From HXMU1420-2 sp040830545 (GTDB lineage Bacteria; Pseudomonadota; Alphaproteobacteria; Rhodobacterales; Rhodobacteraceae): DNA of 15,389 nucleotides. Shown one piece after another: positions 1 through 7,755 of this stretch. Made by a program: the position numbers and the translations under genes. The first letter of the stretch is position 1; the number at the start of each line of letters is the position of its first letter. Under the pieces are notes generated by a model that was not told the origin of the DNA, searched no databases, and saw nothing but the letters and a program-made list of their open reading frames with translations. The stretch spans positions 1 to 15,389 of the forward strand of contig JBFOMB010000019.1 in assembly GCA_040830545.1 (NCBI GenBank). Reading direction: 5' to 3'.

Positions 1-194
1 CCCCCCGTAAACCCCCCCGGTACCGGCTTGCCCCCCCGACCCCCGCCTTCCAGACCCGTCACGGTTTGCCGCCCCCCATCGCGGTTCATTTTCCCCCGCG
101 GCGAATACCCCCGCTTGCTGGCTTCAACCACCAGACCCCCGCTGGCGGCGGGAAACATGTAGGCCCCCCCCATCTTCCCCATAAATGGTCCGGC
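1..194 (-). pseudogene. In-frame continuation of the methyltransferase C-terminus beyond a TAG stop, in low-quality-looking sequence
   Basis: Read on the minus strand in the frame of the upstream methyltransferase, the sequence after the TAG at 197-195 stays open for 64 codons to the window edge. It gives a plausible tail containing AGPFMGKMGG, a LVVEASKR segment and PRGKMNRDG. Methyltransferases of this kind usually continue past the RRFW region with a segment ending in a V-x-V-E-A-T-K-like motif, so this is probably the true C-terminus. The stretch is crowded with C runs of 5 to 8 (G runs on the coding strand), and several glycines sit where valine would be natural. This suggests T-to-G errors next to G at a contig end. 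A genuine premature stop with decay is the alternative. Confidence 0.5.
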
Positions 195-761
195 CTACAG
201 CCAGAACCGCCGTTCGAACGGTGGCTGATACAGCGCCGCCACGTGCCGTTCCGGCAGGAAGTTGTGGCGTTTCAATTGCGCATCCAATTGCCCCGTCGAA
301 TAGGGCCTCCCGAATCCAAACGGCGTCCCATCCCGCCGTGCCCAGATGCCCGACCGGTTCGGCACGATGAACAGCGCCCTGCCCCCCGGCCCCAGCACAC
401 GGAAACACTCTTCCAACAGGTCCGAGGCCCGCTCGGACGTCTCCAACCCATGCAGGACGATCAACCGGTCTACATGCCCGGTTTCCAGCGGCCATAACGT
501 TTCTTCGGTCAGAACCGACAGATTCGGCTGGTTCGCGGGCCAGGGCATCACCCCTTGCGGACCCGGCATCAAGGCAATGACCCGGCGCGCATCGTTTATG
601 AAGGGGCGCAGCAGAGGTGCTGCAAAACCAAACCCGACCACGGTCTGCCCTTTGGCTTCGGGCCACAACTCCAGCACACGGTTGCGAATAACCCCCTGCG
701 CCGCGCGCCCCAATGTGCTGCGGTAATAGAAATTCCTCAGATCCTGCACATCAAGATGCAT
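195..761 (-). CDS. Class I SAM-dependent methyltransferase, C-terminus cut by TAG
   Basis: This is a Rossmann-fold methyltransferase of unknown substrate, 188 residues to the stop. The SAM-binding glycine motif is at residues 42-50 (VVGFGFAAP), an acidic strand end at 97-105 (VDRLIVLHGLE) and the typical RVLGPGGRALFIVPN strand-turn at 121-135. These are the hallmarks of the Methyltransf_11 group. I chose the ATG at 761 because MHLDVQDLRNFYYRSTLGR is a natural start; a longer frame to 842 would run into the divergent gloB start. The protein ends abruptly after FERRFWL at a TAG, but the same frame stays open to the window edge, so the annotated end is probably not the biological one. The gene is divergent from gloB with about 60 bases between them, which must hold both promoters. 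The substrate cannot be told from sequence. Confidence 0.8.
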   Translation of the reverse strand: MHLDVQDLRNFYYRSTLGRAAQGVIRNRVLELWPEAKGQTVVGFGFAAPLLRPFINDARRVIALMPGPQGVMPWPANQPNLSVLTEETLWPLETGHVDRLIVLHGLETSERASDLLEECFRVLGPGGRALFIVPNRSGIWARRDGTPFGFGRPYSTGQLDAQLKRHNFLPERHVAALYQPPFERRFWL

Positions 762-822
762 TGCGGGTCGCGACCTGTTCGTCCAAGCTCGCCGTAATGT
801 AGCAACGAAAGGCTGAAAGACC

Positions 823-1590
823 ATGCCCCTCGAACTCGTCACCGTCCCTTGTCTGGGTGATAACTATGCCTTTCTGGTACATAACGCAGACAGCGGTGAG
901 ACGGCGCTGATCGACATCCCCGAAGCTGACCCGATTCTCTCGGAACTGGATTCGCGGGGCTGGACGCTCAGTGAAATCCTGATCACGCACCACCATTTCG
1001 ACCATATCGACGGTCTGGACGCGGTTCAGAAACGCCATAACGCAACCGTGATAGGCGCCAGCGCAGATGCGGGCCGCCTGCCACCGCTGGATTTGGCCGT
1101 GGCCGAAGGCGACACCATCACCGTCTGTGGTGAAGAGGCGACCGTCATTGATGTATCCGGCCACACGGTCGGCCATATCGCGTTCCATTTCCCCACGTCT
1201 GGCTATGTCTTCACCGCTGACAGCCTCATGGCGCTGGGATGTGGGCGCGTGTTCGAAGGCACCATGCCGATGATGTGGGACAGCCTGCAAAAACTTGCCA
1301 CCCTGCCGCCCGAAACCACCGTTTGTTCCGGGCATGAATACACCGCCTCCAACGCCAAATTCGCGCTGAGCGTTGAACCGGATAATCAGGCGCTTATATC
1401 AAGGGCCGAGTATATCGCCAAAGCGCGGGCCGCAGGACAACCCACGGTCCCAACCACGCTAAGCGAAGAACTGGCCACCAACCCGTTTCTGCGGGCAGGC
1501 GAGCCTGCACTGAAAGCTGCAATCGGTATGGAAGGCGCGACCGATGCCGAGGTGTTTGCCGAAGTGCGCACAAGAAAAGACAACTTTTAA
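823..1590 (+). CDS. gloB: Hydroxyacylglutathione hydrolase (glyoxalase II)
   Basis: It hydrolyses S-D-lactoylglutathione to D-lactate and glutathione in the cytoplasm, the second step of methylglyoxal detoxification. At 255 residues it has the normal family length. The metallo-beta-lactamase motif T-H-H-H-F-D-H lies at residues 55-61. The other metal ligands are H114 (SGHT), D133 (TADS) and H171 (SGHEYT), so the full binuclear site is present. The C-terminal HAGH domain is recognisable from FEGTMPMMW through CSGHEYTASNAKFA to NPFLR. The ATG at 823 has a weak AAGG about ten bases upstream and starts at the conserved N-terminal beta strand (LVTVPCLGDNYAFLV). No terminator is visible before clpA. 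Confidence 0.95.
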   Translation: MPLELVTVPCLGDNYAFLVHNADSGETALIDIPEADPILSELDSRGWTLSEILITHHHFDHIDGLDAVQKRHNATVIGASADAGRLPPLDLAVAEGDTITVCGEEATVIDVSGHTVGHIAFHFPTSGYVFTADSLMALGCGRVFEGTMPMMWDSLQKLATLPPETTVCSGHEYTASNAKFALSVEPDNQALISRAEYIAKARAAGQPTVPTTLSEELATNPFLRAGEPALKAAIGMEGATDAEVFAEVRTRKDNF

Positions 1591-1690
1591 CCCGGGTTCA
1601 CGGCTGATCGATCAAATATGAGGGCAATTGGCCAGAAAAAACTTGAAGCCGGTAACTGATCGCCCAAACTCTATAAGTATAAGCAAATGG

Positions 1691-1713
1691 CTGGACGGGG
1701 CGCTGCCCTCCAG
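1691..1713 (+). promoter_or_regulatory. Hairpin in the clpA leader
   Basis: CTGGA-cg-GGGC, loop gct, GCCC-TCCAG: a 5+4 bp stem with a 2-base bulge in the 160-base gap between gloB and clpA. It is followed after 22 bases by the clpA Shine-Dalgarno and has no T-run, so it is not a convincing terminator. An AT-rich TATAAGTATAAG stretch just upstream (about 1672-1683) could hold a -10 element, but I see no good -35 at a suitable distance. A role in the clpA mRNA leader is inference only. Confidence 0.25.
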
Positions 1714-1735
1714 ATGTCACGACTGGCCCAAAAAA

Positions 1736-1741
1736 GAGGAG
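1736..1741 (+). promoter_or_regulatory. Ribosome binding site of clpA (GAGGAG)
   Basis: GAGGAG ends nine bases before the GTG at 1751. It decides that GTG as the clpA start over an upstream in-frame TTG at 1628, whose extra 41 residues do not resemble ClpA. Confidence 0.75.
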
Positions 1742-1750
1742 CACCATCAC

Positions 1751-4075
1751 GTGCCTTCATTCTCAGCAACTCTGGAGCAGGCAATCCATTCGGCCCTCGC
1801 ACTGGCCAATGAACGCAGGCATGAATTCGCAACGCTCGAGCATCTGTTGCTCGCGCTTCTGGAAGAACCCGACGCCACGCGCGTGATGCGCGCGTGCAGC
1901 GTCGATATGGCGGACCTGCGCAAGACCCTGCTGGACTTCATTGACGAGGATCTGTCGAACCTCGTTACCGATATTGACGGGTCCGAGGCGGTACCGACCG
2001 CGGCGTTCCAGCGCGTGATCCAGCGCGCCGCAATCCATGTTCAGTCTTCGGGCCGGACAGAGGTGACCGGCGCGAACGTTCTGGTCGCAATATTTGCCGA
2101 ACGCGAATCGAACGCGGCCTACTTCCTGCAAGAACAGGACATGACACGCTATGACGCGGTGAACTTCATCGCGCACGGGGTCGCGAAGGACCCGGCGTTT
2201 GGCGAAAGCCGCCCGGTCACGGGCTCCAGCGAAGCGGAGGAAGACGTGCAACAGCCCGCTGCCGAAGGTGAGCAGAAGGAAAGCGCGCTGGCCAAGTATT
2301 GCGTGGACCTGAACGACAAATCCCGGGGTGGTGACATCGACCCGCTGATCGGTCGCGAACACGAGGTTGAGCGCTGCATTCAGGTGCTGTGCCGCCGGCG
2401 CAAGAACAACCCACTGCTCGTGGGCGATCCCGGCGTCGGCAAAACCGCCATCGCGGAAGGTCTGGCACGCAAGATCGTTGCCGGTGAAACGCCCGAAGTG
2501 CTGCGGGAAACCACGATCTACTCGCTGGACATGGGTGCATTGCTGGCCGGAACCCGGTATCGCGGTGATTTCGAAGAACGGCTGAAGGCGGTTGTGACCG
2601 AGTTGGAAGAGCACCCGGACGCCATTCTGTTCATCGACGAAATCCACACTGTGATTGGCGCGGGCGCAACCTCGGGCGGCGCGATGGATGCGTCAAACCT
2701 GCTGAAACCTGCCTTGCAGGGCGGCAAACTGCGCACGATGGGGTCCACCACGTACAAAGAATTCCGTCAGCATTTCGAAAAGGATCGCGCGCTCAGCCGC
2801 CGGTTCCAGAAAATCGACGTGAACGAACCGTCGGTGGATGACTCGGTGAAGATTCTCAAGGGCCTGAAACCCTATTTCGAGGAACATCATAGCGTCAAAT
2901 ACACTTCGGACGCGATCAAGACCGCAGTGGAGCTCAGCGCGCGCTACATCAACGACCGCAAACTGCCGGACAAGGCCATCGACGTCATCGACGAGGCAGG
3001 CGCGGCCCAGCACCTGCTGGCAGAATCCAAGCGACGCAAAACCATCGGCGTGAAGGAAATCGAGGCCGTGGTCGCCAAAATCGCCCGCATCCCGCCGAAA
3101 TCCGTGTCCAAGGACGACGCCGAAGTGCTGCGCGATCTCGAAACCACGCTCAAGCGCGTTGTGTTCGGTCAGGACAAGGCCATCGAGGCCCTGTCGAGCG
3201 CGATCAAACTGGCCCGCGCAGGTCTGCGAGAACCTGAAAAACCCATCGGCAACTATCTGTTCGCCGGGCCAACCGGTGTGGGTAAAACCGAAGTCGCCAA
3301 GCAACTGGCCGACAACCTGGGTGTGGAACTGCTGCGGTTCGACATGTCGGAATACATGGAGAAACACGCCGTGTCCCGCCTGATCGGTGCCCCTCCGGGC
3401 TATGTCGGGTTCGATCAGGGTGGCCTGCTGACCGACGGAGTCGATCAGCATCCGCACTGTGTGCTGCTGCTGGACGAGATCGAGAAGGCGCACCCGGACG
3501 TGTACAACATCCTCTTGCAGGTGATGGACCACGGCGAGCTGACCGACCACAACGGCCGCACAGTGAATTTCCGCAACGTCGTGCTGATCATGACCTCGAA
3601 CGCTGGCGCAATGGAACAGGCCAAGGAAGCCATCGGCTTTGGTCGCGACCGGCGCGAGGGCGAGGATACGGCAGCCATCGAAAAGATGTTCACGCCGGAA
3701 TTCCGCAACCGTCTGGACGCGGTGATTTCCTTCGCGCCGCTGGGCAAGGCTGTCATCCTGCAGGTGGTCGAGAAGTTCGTGCTGCAACTCGAAGCACAGC
3801 TTCTGGATCGTGGCGTGACCATCGAACTGACCAAACCTGCCGCTGAATGGCTGGCGGACAAGGGTTATGACGACAAAATGGGCGCGCGTCCGCTTGGCCG
3901 CGTGATCCAGGAACACATCAAGAAGCCGCTGGCCGAGGAACTGCTGTTCGGCAAGCTCGCCAAAGGCGGATTGGTGAAGGTCGGCATCAAGGATGGCAAG
4001 CTGGACCTGCGCATCGAAGGCCCGGCCAAGCCCCGCATCAGCGGCGACAAACCGCCCCTGCTGACGGCGGATTGA
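1751..4075 (+). CDS. clpA: ATP-dependent Clp protease ATP-binding subunit ClpA
   Basis: This is an AAA+ unfoldase that feeds substrates into ClpP, classically including N-degron substrates delivered by ClpS. It is 774 residues from the GTG start, close to the 758 of E. coli ClpA. It begins with the Clp-N repeat domain (about residues 1-140). Two AAA+ modules follow. Walker A1 is GDPGVGKT at 225-232 with Walker B1 ILFIDE at 292-297. Walker A2 is GPTGVGKT at 506-513 with Walker B2 VLLLDE at 571-576. The ClpP-docking loop I-G-F is at 628-630, and there is no ClpB/ClpC-type middle coiled coil. These points fix it as ClpA. No clpS lies directly upstream, where gloB is the neighbour. The stop overlaps the start of the next gene, an M23 peptidase, so the two are probably co-transcribed and translationally coupled. 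Confidence 0.97.
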   Translation: MPSFSATLEQAIHSALALANERRHEFATLEHLLLALLEEPDATRVMRACSVDMADLRKTLLDFIDEDLSNLVTDIDGSEAVPTAAFQRVIQRAAIHVQSSGRTEVTGANVLVAIFAERESNAAYFLQEQDMTRYDAVNFIAHGVAKDPAFGESRPVTGSSEAEEDVQQPAAEGEQKESALAKYCVDLNDKSRGGDIDPLIGREHEVERCIQVLCRRRKNNPLLVGDPGVGKTAIAEGLARKIVAGETPEVLRETTIYSLDMGALLAGTRYRGDFEERLKAVVTELEEHPDAILFIDEIHTVIGAGATSGGAMDASNLLKPALQGGKLRTMGSTTYKEFRQHFEKDRALSRRFQKIDVNEPSVDDSVKILKGLKPYFEEHHSVKYTSDAIKTAVELSARYINDRKLPDKAIDVIDEAGAAQHLLAESKRRKTIGVKEIEAVVAKIARIPPKSVSKDDAEVLRDLETTLKRVVFGQDKAIEALSSAIKLARAGLREPEKPIGNYLFAGPTGVGKTEVAKQLADNLGVELLRFDMSEYMEKHAVSRLIGAPPGYVGFDQGGLLTDGVDQHPHCVLLLDEIEKAHPDVYNILLQVMDHGELTDHNGRTVNFRNVVLIMTSNAGAMEQAKEAIGFGRDRREGEDTAAIEKMFTPEFRNRLDAVISFAPLGKAVILQVVEKFVLQLEAQLLDRGVTIELTKPAAEWLADKGYDDKMGARPLGRVIQEHIKKPLAEELLFGKLAKGGLVKVGIKDGKLDLRIEGPAKPRISGDKPPLLTAD

Positions 4076-5040
4076 TGCGCCTTGGATTGGTGACATGGAC
4101 GGCGGCCTTCTGGGCCGCCGTTCCGCCTTTGGCGCAGGAACCTTTCCTGACGCTGCCGCTCGACTGCGAATTGGGCAAAACCTGTTACATCGAAGACTAC
4201 GTGGACGTGGACCCCGGCGAAGGCGTACGGGATTTCGCATGCGGCCTGAAAACCCGCAACGGCCATCGCGGCACGGATTTCGCGCTGGTCTCTCAGGCGG
4301 ATTTCACACGCGGCATTCATGTGATCGCCTCTGCCCCTGGCCTGGTCGAGGCCACGCGGGACGGCATGGCGGACGTTCCCTACACCGCTGAAACCGCTGC
4401 TGCGATCAAAGGGCGCGAATGCGGAAACGCTGTGCGGGTGCGGCATGCCAATGGTCTGCAAACCCTCTACTGTCACCTCGCCCAAGGCTCGGTTCGCGTC
4501 AATAAAGGCGACACAGTCGGGCGCGGTGATGTGTTGGGCACCGTGGGCATGAGCGGGCAAAGCAACTACCCGCATGTCCATGTATCCGTGCTGGGACCGG
4601 ACGGAAATATCGATCCGTTCGACCCCAAAGGCGGCGAAGAGTGCGGTGTCGGCGCTCAACCGCTCTGGCAAGCGCCCCTGCCCTATTCCAGCACAGGCAT
4701 GTTCACAGCAGGGTTTTCGGACCGCGTGCCCAGCTTTGACGACGTGAAATCCGGCGCAGCGCGGGTGTCAGAAACGGGCCGCGACGCACCGCTCGTGCTC
4801 TATTCCCATTTCTACTACGCGCAGGACGGCGATGTTCTGCACCTGACCGCTTCGGGCCCGGATGGAGAGGTGTTTGACAAGCACGAGCAATTGGAAGCGC
4901 CCAAGGTCAACCAGTACCGCGCTTATGGCCGCAAAGCGCCAAACGGTGGCTGGCCAACTGGTGAATACTCAGGCCGCGCCGTTCTGGAGCGAGGCGGAGA
5001 GGTGCTCGCCGTGCGGTTCACTCGGGTCACCATCCCCTGA
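4075..5040 (+). CDS. Secreted M23/LytM-family metallopeptidase
   Basis: It is probably a periplasmic zinc endopeptidase acting on peptidoglycan cross-links. The 321 residues begin with a signal peptide (about 1-20, ending PPLAQ). The LytM core has the H-x-G-x-D motif at 64-68 (HRGTD), H134 in YCHL and the H-x-H motif at 167-169 (HVH), so the zinc ligands and catalytic histidine are all present and the enzyme should be active. The C-terminal ~110 residues (from about 210) form a beta-rich extension that I do not recognise. The ATG overlaps the clpA stop as TGATG with no strong separate ribosome binding site, which implies coupling to clpA. The gene converges on the OmpA/MotB-like gene across a 57-base gap with two palindromes. 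The exact bond cleaved is not visible from sequence. Confidence 0.88.
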   Translation: MRLGLVTWTAAFWAAVPPLAQEPFLTLPLDCELGKTCYIEDYVDVDPGEGVRDFACGLKTRNGHRGTDFALVSQADFTRGIHVIASAPGLVEATRDGMADVPYTAETAAAIKGRECGNAVRVRHANGLQTLYCHLAQGSVRVNKGDTVGRGDVLGTVGMSGQSNYPHVHVSVLGPDGNIDPFDPKGGEECGVGAQPLWQAPLPYSSTGMFTAGFSDRVPSFDDVKSGAARVSETGRDAPLVLYSHFYYAQDGDVLHLTASGPDGEVFDKHEQLEAPKVNQYRAYGRKAPNGGWPTGEYSGRAVLERGGEVLAVRFTRVTIP

Positions 5041-5050
5041 GGTGGCCGGG

Positions 5051-5068
5051 CAAATTGTCGACAATTTG
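5051..5068. repeat. Perfect palindrome 1 (18 bp, centre GTCGAC)
   Basis: CAAATTGTCGACAATTTG is its own reverse complement. It lies in the convergent gap between the M23 peptidase and the OmpA/MotB-like gene. As RNA it could fold as a 7-bp stem with a TCGA loop. It is AT-rich in a GC-rich neighbourhood. Confidence 0.85.
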
Positions 5069-5070
5069 CA

Positions 5071-5092
5071 CAAAATTCGTCGACGAATTTTG
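5071..5092. repeat. Perfect palindrome 2 (22 bp, centre GTCGAC)
   Basis: The left half is CAAAATTCGTC and the right half its exact reverse complement. As RNA it could form a 9-bp stem with a TCGA loop. It lies two bases after palindrome 1 and shares its core (GTCGAC flanked by AATT arms). The position between two converging stops fits a bidirectional terminator or mRNA 3'-end protector, but both lack a GC-rich stem with a free U-tract, so a protein-binding or dispersed repeat element is equally possible. Confidence 0.85.
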
Positions 5093-5097
5093 GCGGC

Positions 5098-7752
5098 TCA
5101 GCGTTCGGTGAGTTTCAATTCAATCCGACGGTTCTGCGCCCGCGCTTCGGGCGTATCGTCCAGGTTCACCGGTTGATATTCCCCAAACCCATTGGCCGAC
5201 AAACGCGCGGGTGAGATGCCTTCAAAATCGGTCAGGAACCGCACCACAGACAAGGCACGCCCCTGACTGAGCTCCCAATTGTCTGCAAAATCCGGTGATC
5301 CACTGACCGGTATATTGTCCGTATGGCCGTCAACGCGAATGATCCAGTCGATCCCTGGCGGAATGTCCCGCGCCACGCGTCGCAGAATACCCGCAACCTT
5401 GGCAATCTCCTGCCGCCCTTCAAAGGACAGATCAGCGCCGCCCGGCGGGAACAACACCTCGGACGAGAACACGAACCGGTCGCCGACAATCTGCACACCT
5501 TCCTGTTCGCCGACCACATCCCGCAATTGCCCAAAGAAATCCGACCGGTACTTCTCAAGGTCTTCAGCCTGCTCGGCCAGTTTCCGCGCTTCTTCCTCCA
5601 ACCGCAGCCGCTCCGCCTCTTCCAACTGCCGCCGACGCCGTTCTTCGGAGGCCACCCGCGCCAGCGCTGTATTCAGGTCTGAGCCCAGTGTCTGCAACTG
5701 CACCTGTGCCTCTGCGTCCTTCTGCTTGGCCTCGTCCAGCAATCCCTGCAGCTCGTTCAACTGCGCCCGCAACGCGGCCACCTGTTGGTTCAACAGCGCG
5801 GTTTGGCGCTGCGCCTCGGCAGAAACGGCTTCCTCATCCGACAGCGCCGCATTTGCGGTCGCCAACAACACTGCGCGTTGTTCCGCCAGGCTCAACTGCT
5901 CCTGTGCGCGTTCTTCTGCCGCGGCCTTGTCCGCCAGCGCTGCCGTCAACCGGGCGCGCAGCACCTCCTGATCGGACGCTGCCGCCTGCGCGCGTTCAAG
6001 CGATTCCAAGGCCGCCAGCAACCGCGCCTCGACATCCGCCTGATCCTGTTCGCTGGACACAGCCGCAGACCGCAAACGTTCCAGTTCTTCCCGCAACCGC
6101 GCCACTTCCAGGTCCAGCGTCGCCTTGGTCGCCGCCGCATCACTGATCGCCTTGGCCAGTTCCTCGCGCACAGCGGCCAGCGCCTCATCATTCGCCAACT
6201 GCTGATTGGCCAATTGCGTTCGCAACGCTTCTTCCGTCGCCGTGCCTTCTGCACGCGCGATGGCCAGTTGCTCCTCCAGAGCGGCAATCGCTGCATCAGC
6301 CTCAGCTCGCGCCATGGCCAGCTGCACTTCCAACTCTTCGCGGATATCCGCGTTTTCTGCCTGCAACCGTGCCAGTTCCTCTTCGAACTGCGACTGCGTC
6401 TGGATGCTCTGCGACCGTTCTCGTGCCAGCGCGGCCTCCAACGCGGCCCGTGCCTCGGCAAATCGGGACTCGGACGCGGCCAGTTCCGCCTTCAGCTCGC
6501 CCTCTCGTTCGGTTGCCAACGCGCGCACGCGGGCCAGTTCAGCCTCCAGCGCCTCGCGGCTTTGGCTGGCCCGAACCTGCGTCGCATCCAATTCCGCCAT
6601 CAACGCCGCACGTGCCTCTGCCGCGTCCGCACGGACCCGGTCCAACTCAGCCTCCAGCGCTGTCACGGCCCCGGCAGTTTCAGCCTGTGTCGCCTCCATC
6701 TGGGCCAGCACACGGGTCAGCCGTTCCGCCAGTTCATCCCGTGCCTGCGCCTGCGCATTGGCAGCGTCTATCCGGTCCAGCGCGTCGGCCAATTGCGCGT
6801 CCAATTGTTCACGCGCGGCCTGCGCCGCCGCCAACAGGGTCAGCGTATCCTCGGCCTCCTGCCGCTGCTTTTCCAACGCCAGCGTCATAGCCGTCAATTC
6901 GGCATCTGCGTCCTTCAACCGATCCCGCAGCAGTTCTGCCGCCGTTGCCTCGGCCAGACGGGCGGCCTCTTCCGCGCTCAGCTTGGCTTCCAGCGTCCCG
7001 ACCTCGCGCGACAACGCTTCAGCTCGGGCCTGCTCGCTATCGTTCTCGGCACGCAGGTCGGCAACCAGCGCCTCCAACGCTTCGCGCCGGGCAGCAGCCA
7101 ATCGGGCCGCTTCGGCCTGCGCGTCAATCTCATCCCGGCTTTGTGCCAAAGCGAGGTCCAACGCCTCTTGCTGAGATAGCAGATCCGTGCGGGCAGCTTC
7201 CAGCGCAGCGATGTCTTCCTGCGCGGCGGTGTTTTCCGCGATCAGGGCGGCGATGTTTTCTTCGTTCTGGGCACGGTCCGCCAACAGGCCAGCAACCTGC
7301 GCCTCAAACCCGGTGATCTCGGCCTCTGCCTCCTGCAAGGCCACGACCTGCGCTTCGGTCTCGGCCTGCAAATCATCCCGCTGCGACGTCAAAGACGCGA
7401 TCAAAGACGCCTGACTGGCCAATTCAGCGTTGGCCGCGTCCAACTGGTCCTGCGCGGTGTTGAGCGTGGTGTTCAGCGCGCCCAACCGTGCTTCAAGCTG
7501 GCTGTTTTCCCGCTCCTGCAACCCCAGCGCCAGCGCCAGCGCGCTCACCTCACTGGACAGCGTGTCCAGATCACTTTCCTGATCCGTGATCGTCTCTTCC
7601 TGGCTGGTAATGGTTTCCTGCAGGACGAACTGAACCACCATGAAAATGGTCAGCACAAACATCAGCACCAACAGCAGCCCGGTCATCGCATCCACGAAGC
7701 CCGGCCAGATCGACGTCTGGAACTTCTGGCCCGATCGCCGCGCCAGTGCCAT
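5098..7752 (-). CDS. MotB/OmpA-like inner-membrane protein with a very long helical stalk
   Basis: At 884 residues it is much longer than MotB (~300). The order is a short cytoplasmic N-terminus, one membrane helix at about 17-43 with an aspartate (D21 in PGFVDAMTGLLLVLM) where MotB carries its ion-binding Asp, about 700 residues of Ala/Glu/Gln/Arg-rich helix with almost no Pro or Gly (46-745), and an OmpA-type peptidoglycan-binding domain at 753-884 (GHTD 809-812, NWELSQGRA, GFGEYQPV, NRRIEL 874-879). Residues 365-562 are 11 tandem 18-residue repeats. The start is ATG 7752 with GAGGA seven bases upstream inside the preceding gene, whose stop is only 3 bases away. With that MotA/ExbB-like partner it probably forms a proton-driven envelope complex that reaches and grips the cell wall. 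The cargo or process driven is unknown. Confidence 0.88.
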   Translation of the reverse strand: MALARRSGQKFQTSIWPGFVDAMTGLLLVLMFVLTIFMVVQFVLQETITSQEETITDQESDLDTLSSEVSALALALGLQERENSQLEARLGALNTTLNTAQDQLDAANAELASQASLIASLTSQRDDLQAETEAQVVALQEAEAEITGFEAQVAGLLADRAQNEENIAALIAENTAAQEDIAALEAARTDLLSQQEALDLALAQSRDEIDAQAEAARLAAARREALEALVADLRAENDSEQARAEALSREVGTLEAKLSAEEAARLAEATAAELLRDRLKDADAELTAMTLALEKQRQEAEDTLTLLAAAQAAREQLDAQLADALDRIDAANAQAQARDELAERLTRVLAQMEATQAETAGAVTALEAELDRVRADAAEARAALMAELDATQVRASQSREALEAELARVRALATEREGELKAELAASESRFAEARAALEAALARERSQSIQTQSQFEEELARLQAENADIREELEVQLAMARAEADAAIAALEEQLAIARAEGTATEEALRTQLANQQLANDEALAAVREELAKAISDAAATKATLDLEVARLREELERLRSAAVSSEQDQADVEARLLAALESLERAQAAASDQEVLRARLTAALADKAAAEERAQEQLSLAEQRAVLLATANAALSDEEAVSAEAQRQTALLNQQVAALRAQLNELQGLLDEAKQKDAEAQVQLQTLGSDLNTALARVASEERRRRQLEEAERLRLEEEARKLAEQAEDLEKYRSDFFGQLRDVVGEQEGVQIVGDRFVFSSEVLFPPGGADLSFEGRQEIAKVAGILRRVARDIPPGIDWIIRVDGHTDNIPVSGSPDFADNWELSQGRALSVVRFLTDFEGISPARLSANGFGEYQPVNLDDTPEARAQNRRIELKLTER
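6067..6660 (-). repeat. Eleven tandem 18-residue (54 bp) coding repeats in the stalk
   Basis: Codons 365-562 divide without gaps into 11 units of 18 residues. Pattern: x-L-E-x-E-L-A-x-x-x-A-x-x-x-x-x-x-x, with residue 2 being L, F or V and residue 6 being L (V in the last unit) in every unit. Examples are ALEAELARVRALATEREG (unit 3) and ALEEQLAIARAEGTATEE (unit 8). The units are diverged at DNA level. Eighteen residues equal five turns at 3.6 residues per turn, so the hydrophobic pair recurs on the same helix face with no supercoil drift. Confidence 0.8.
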
Positions 7753-7755
7753 GGT

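Noticed and set aside
1628..1750. N-terminal extension of ClpA from TTG 1628
   Set aside because: The extra 41 residues do not match ClpA, whereas GTG 1751 has a GAGGAG at the right distance and starts at the Clp-N domain.
2693..4240. Minus-strand 515-residue open frame opposite clpA
   Set aside because: It is a shadow of clpA codon bias, His/Gln/Arg-rich without recognisable motifs, and clpA itself is certain.
6067..6660. CRISPR or DNA satellite reading of the 54-base periodicity
   Set aside because: The units are contiguous, diverged at DNA level, lack spacers and are conserved as protein, so this is a coding repeat.
5785..7179. Long plus-strand open frames (464, 322 and 171 residues) opposite the MotB/OmpA-like gene
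   Set aside because: They are antisense shadows of an Ala/Glu-rich, GC-third-position-biased gene. The products are Arg/Gln/Leu- or Ser/Ala-rich with no domain, and the minus-strand frame has a clear membrane helix and OmpA domain.
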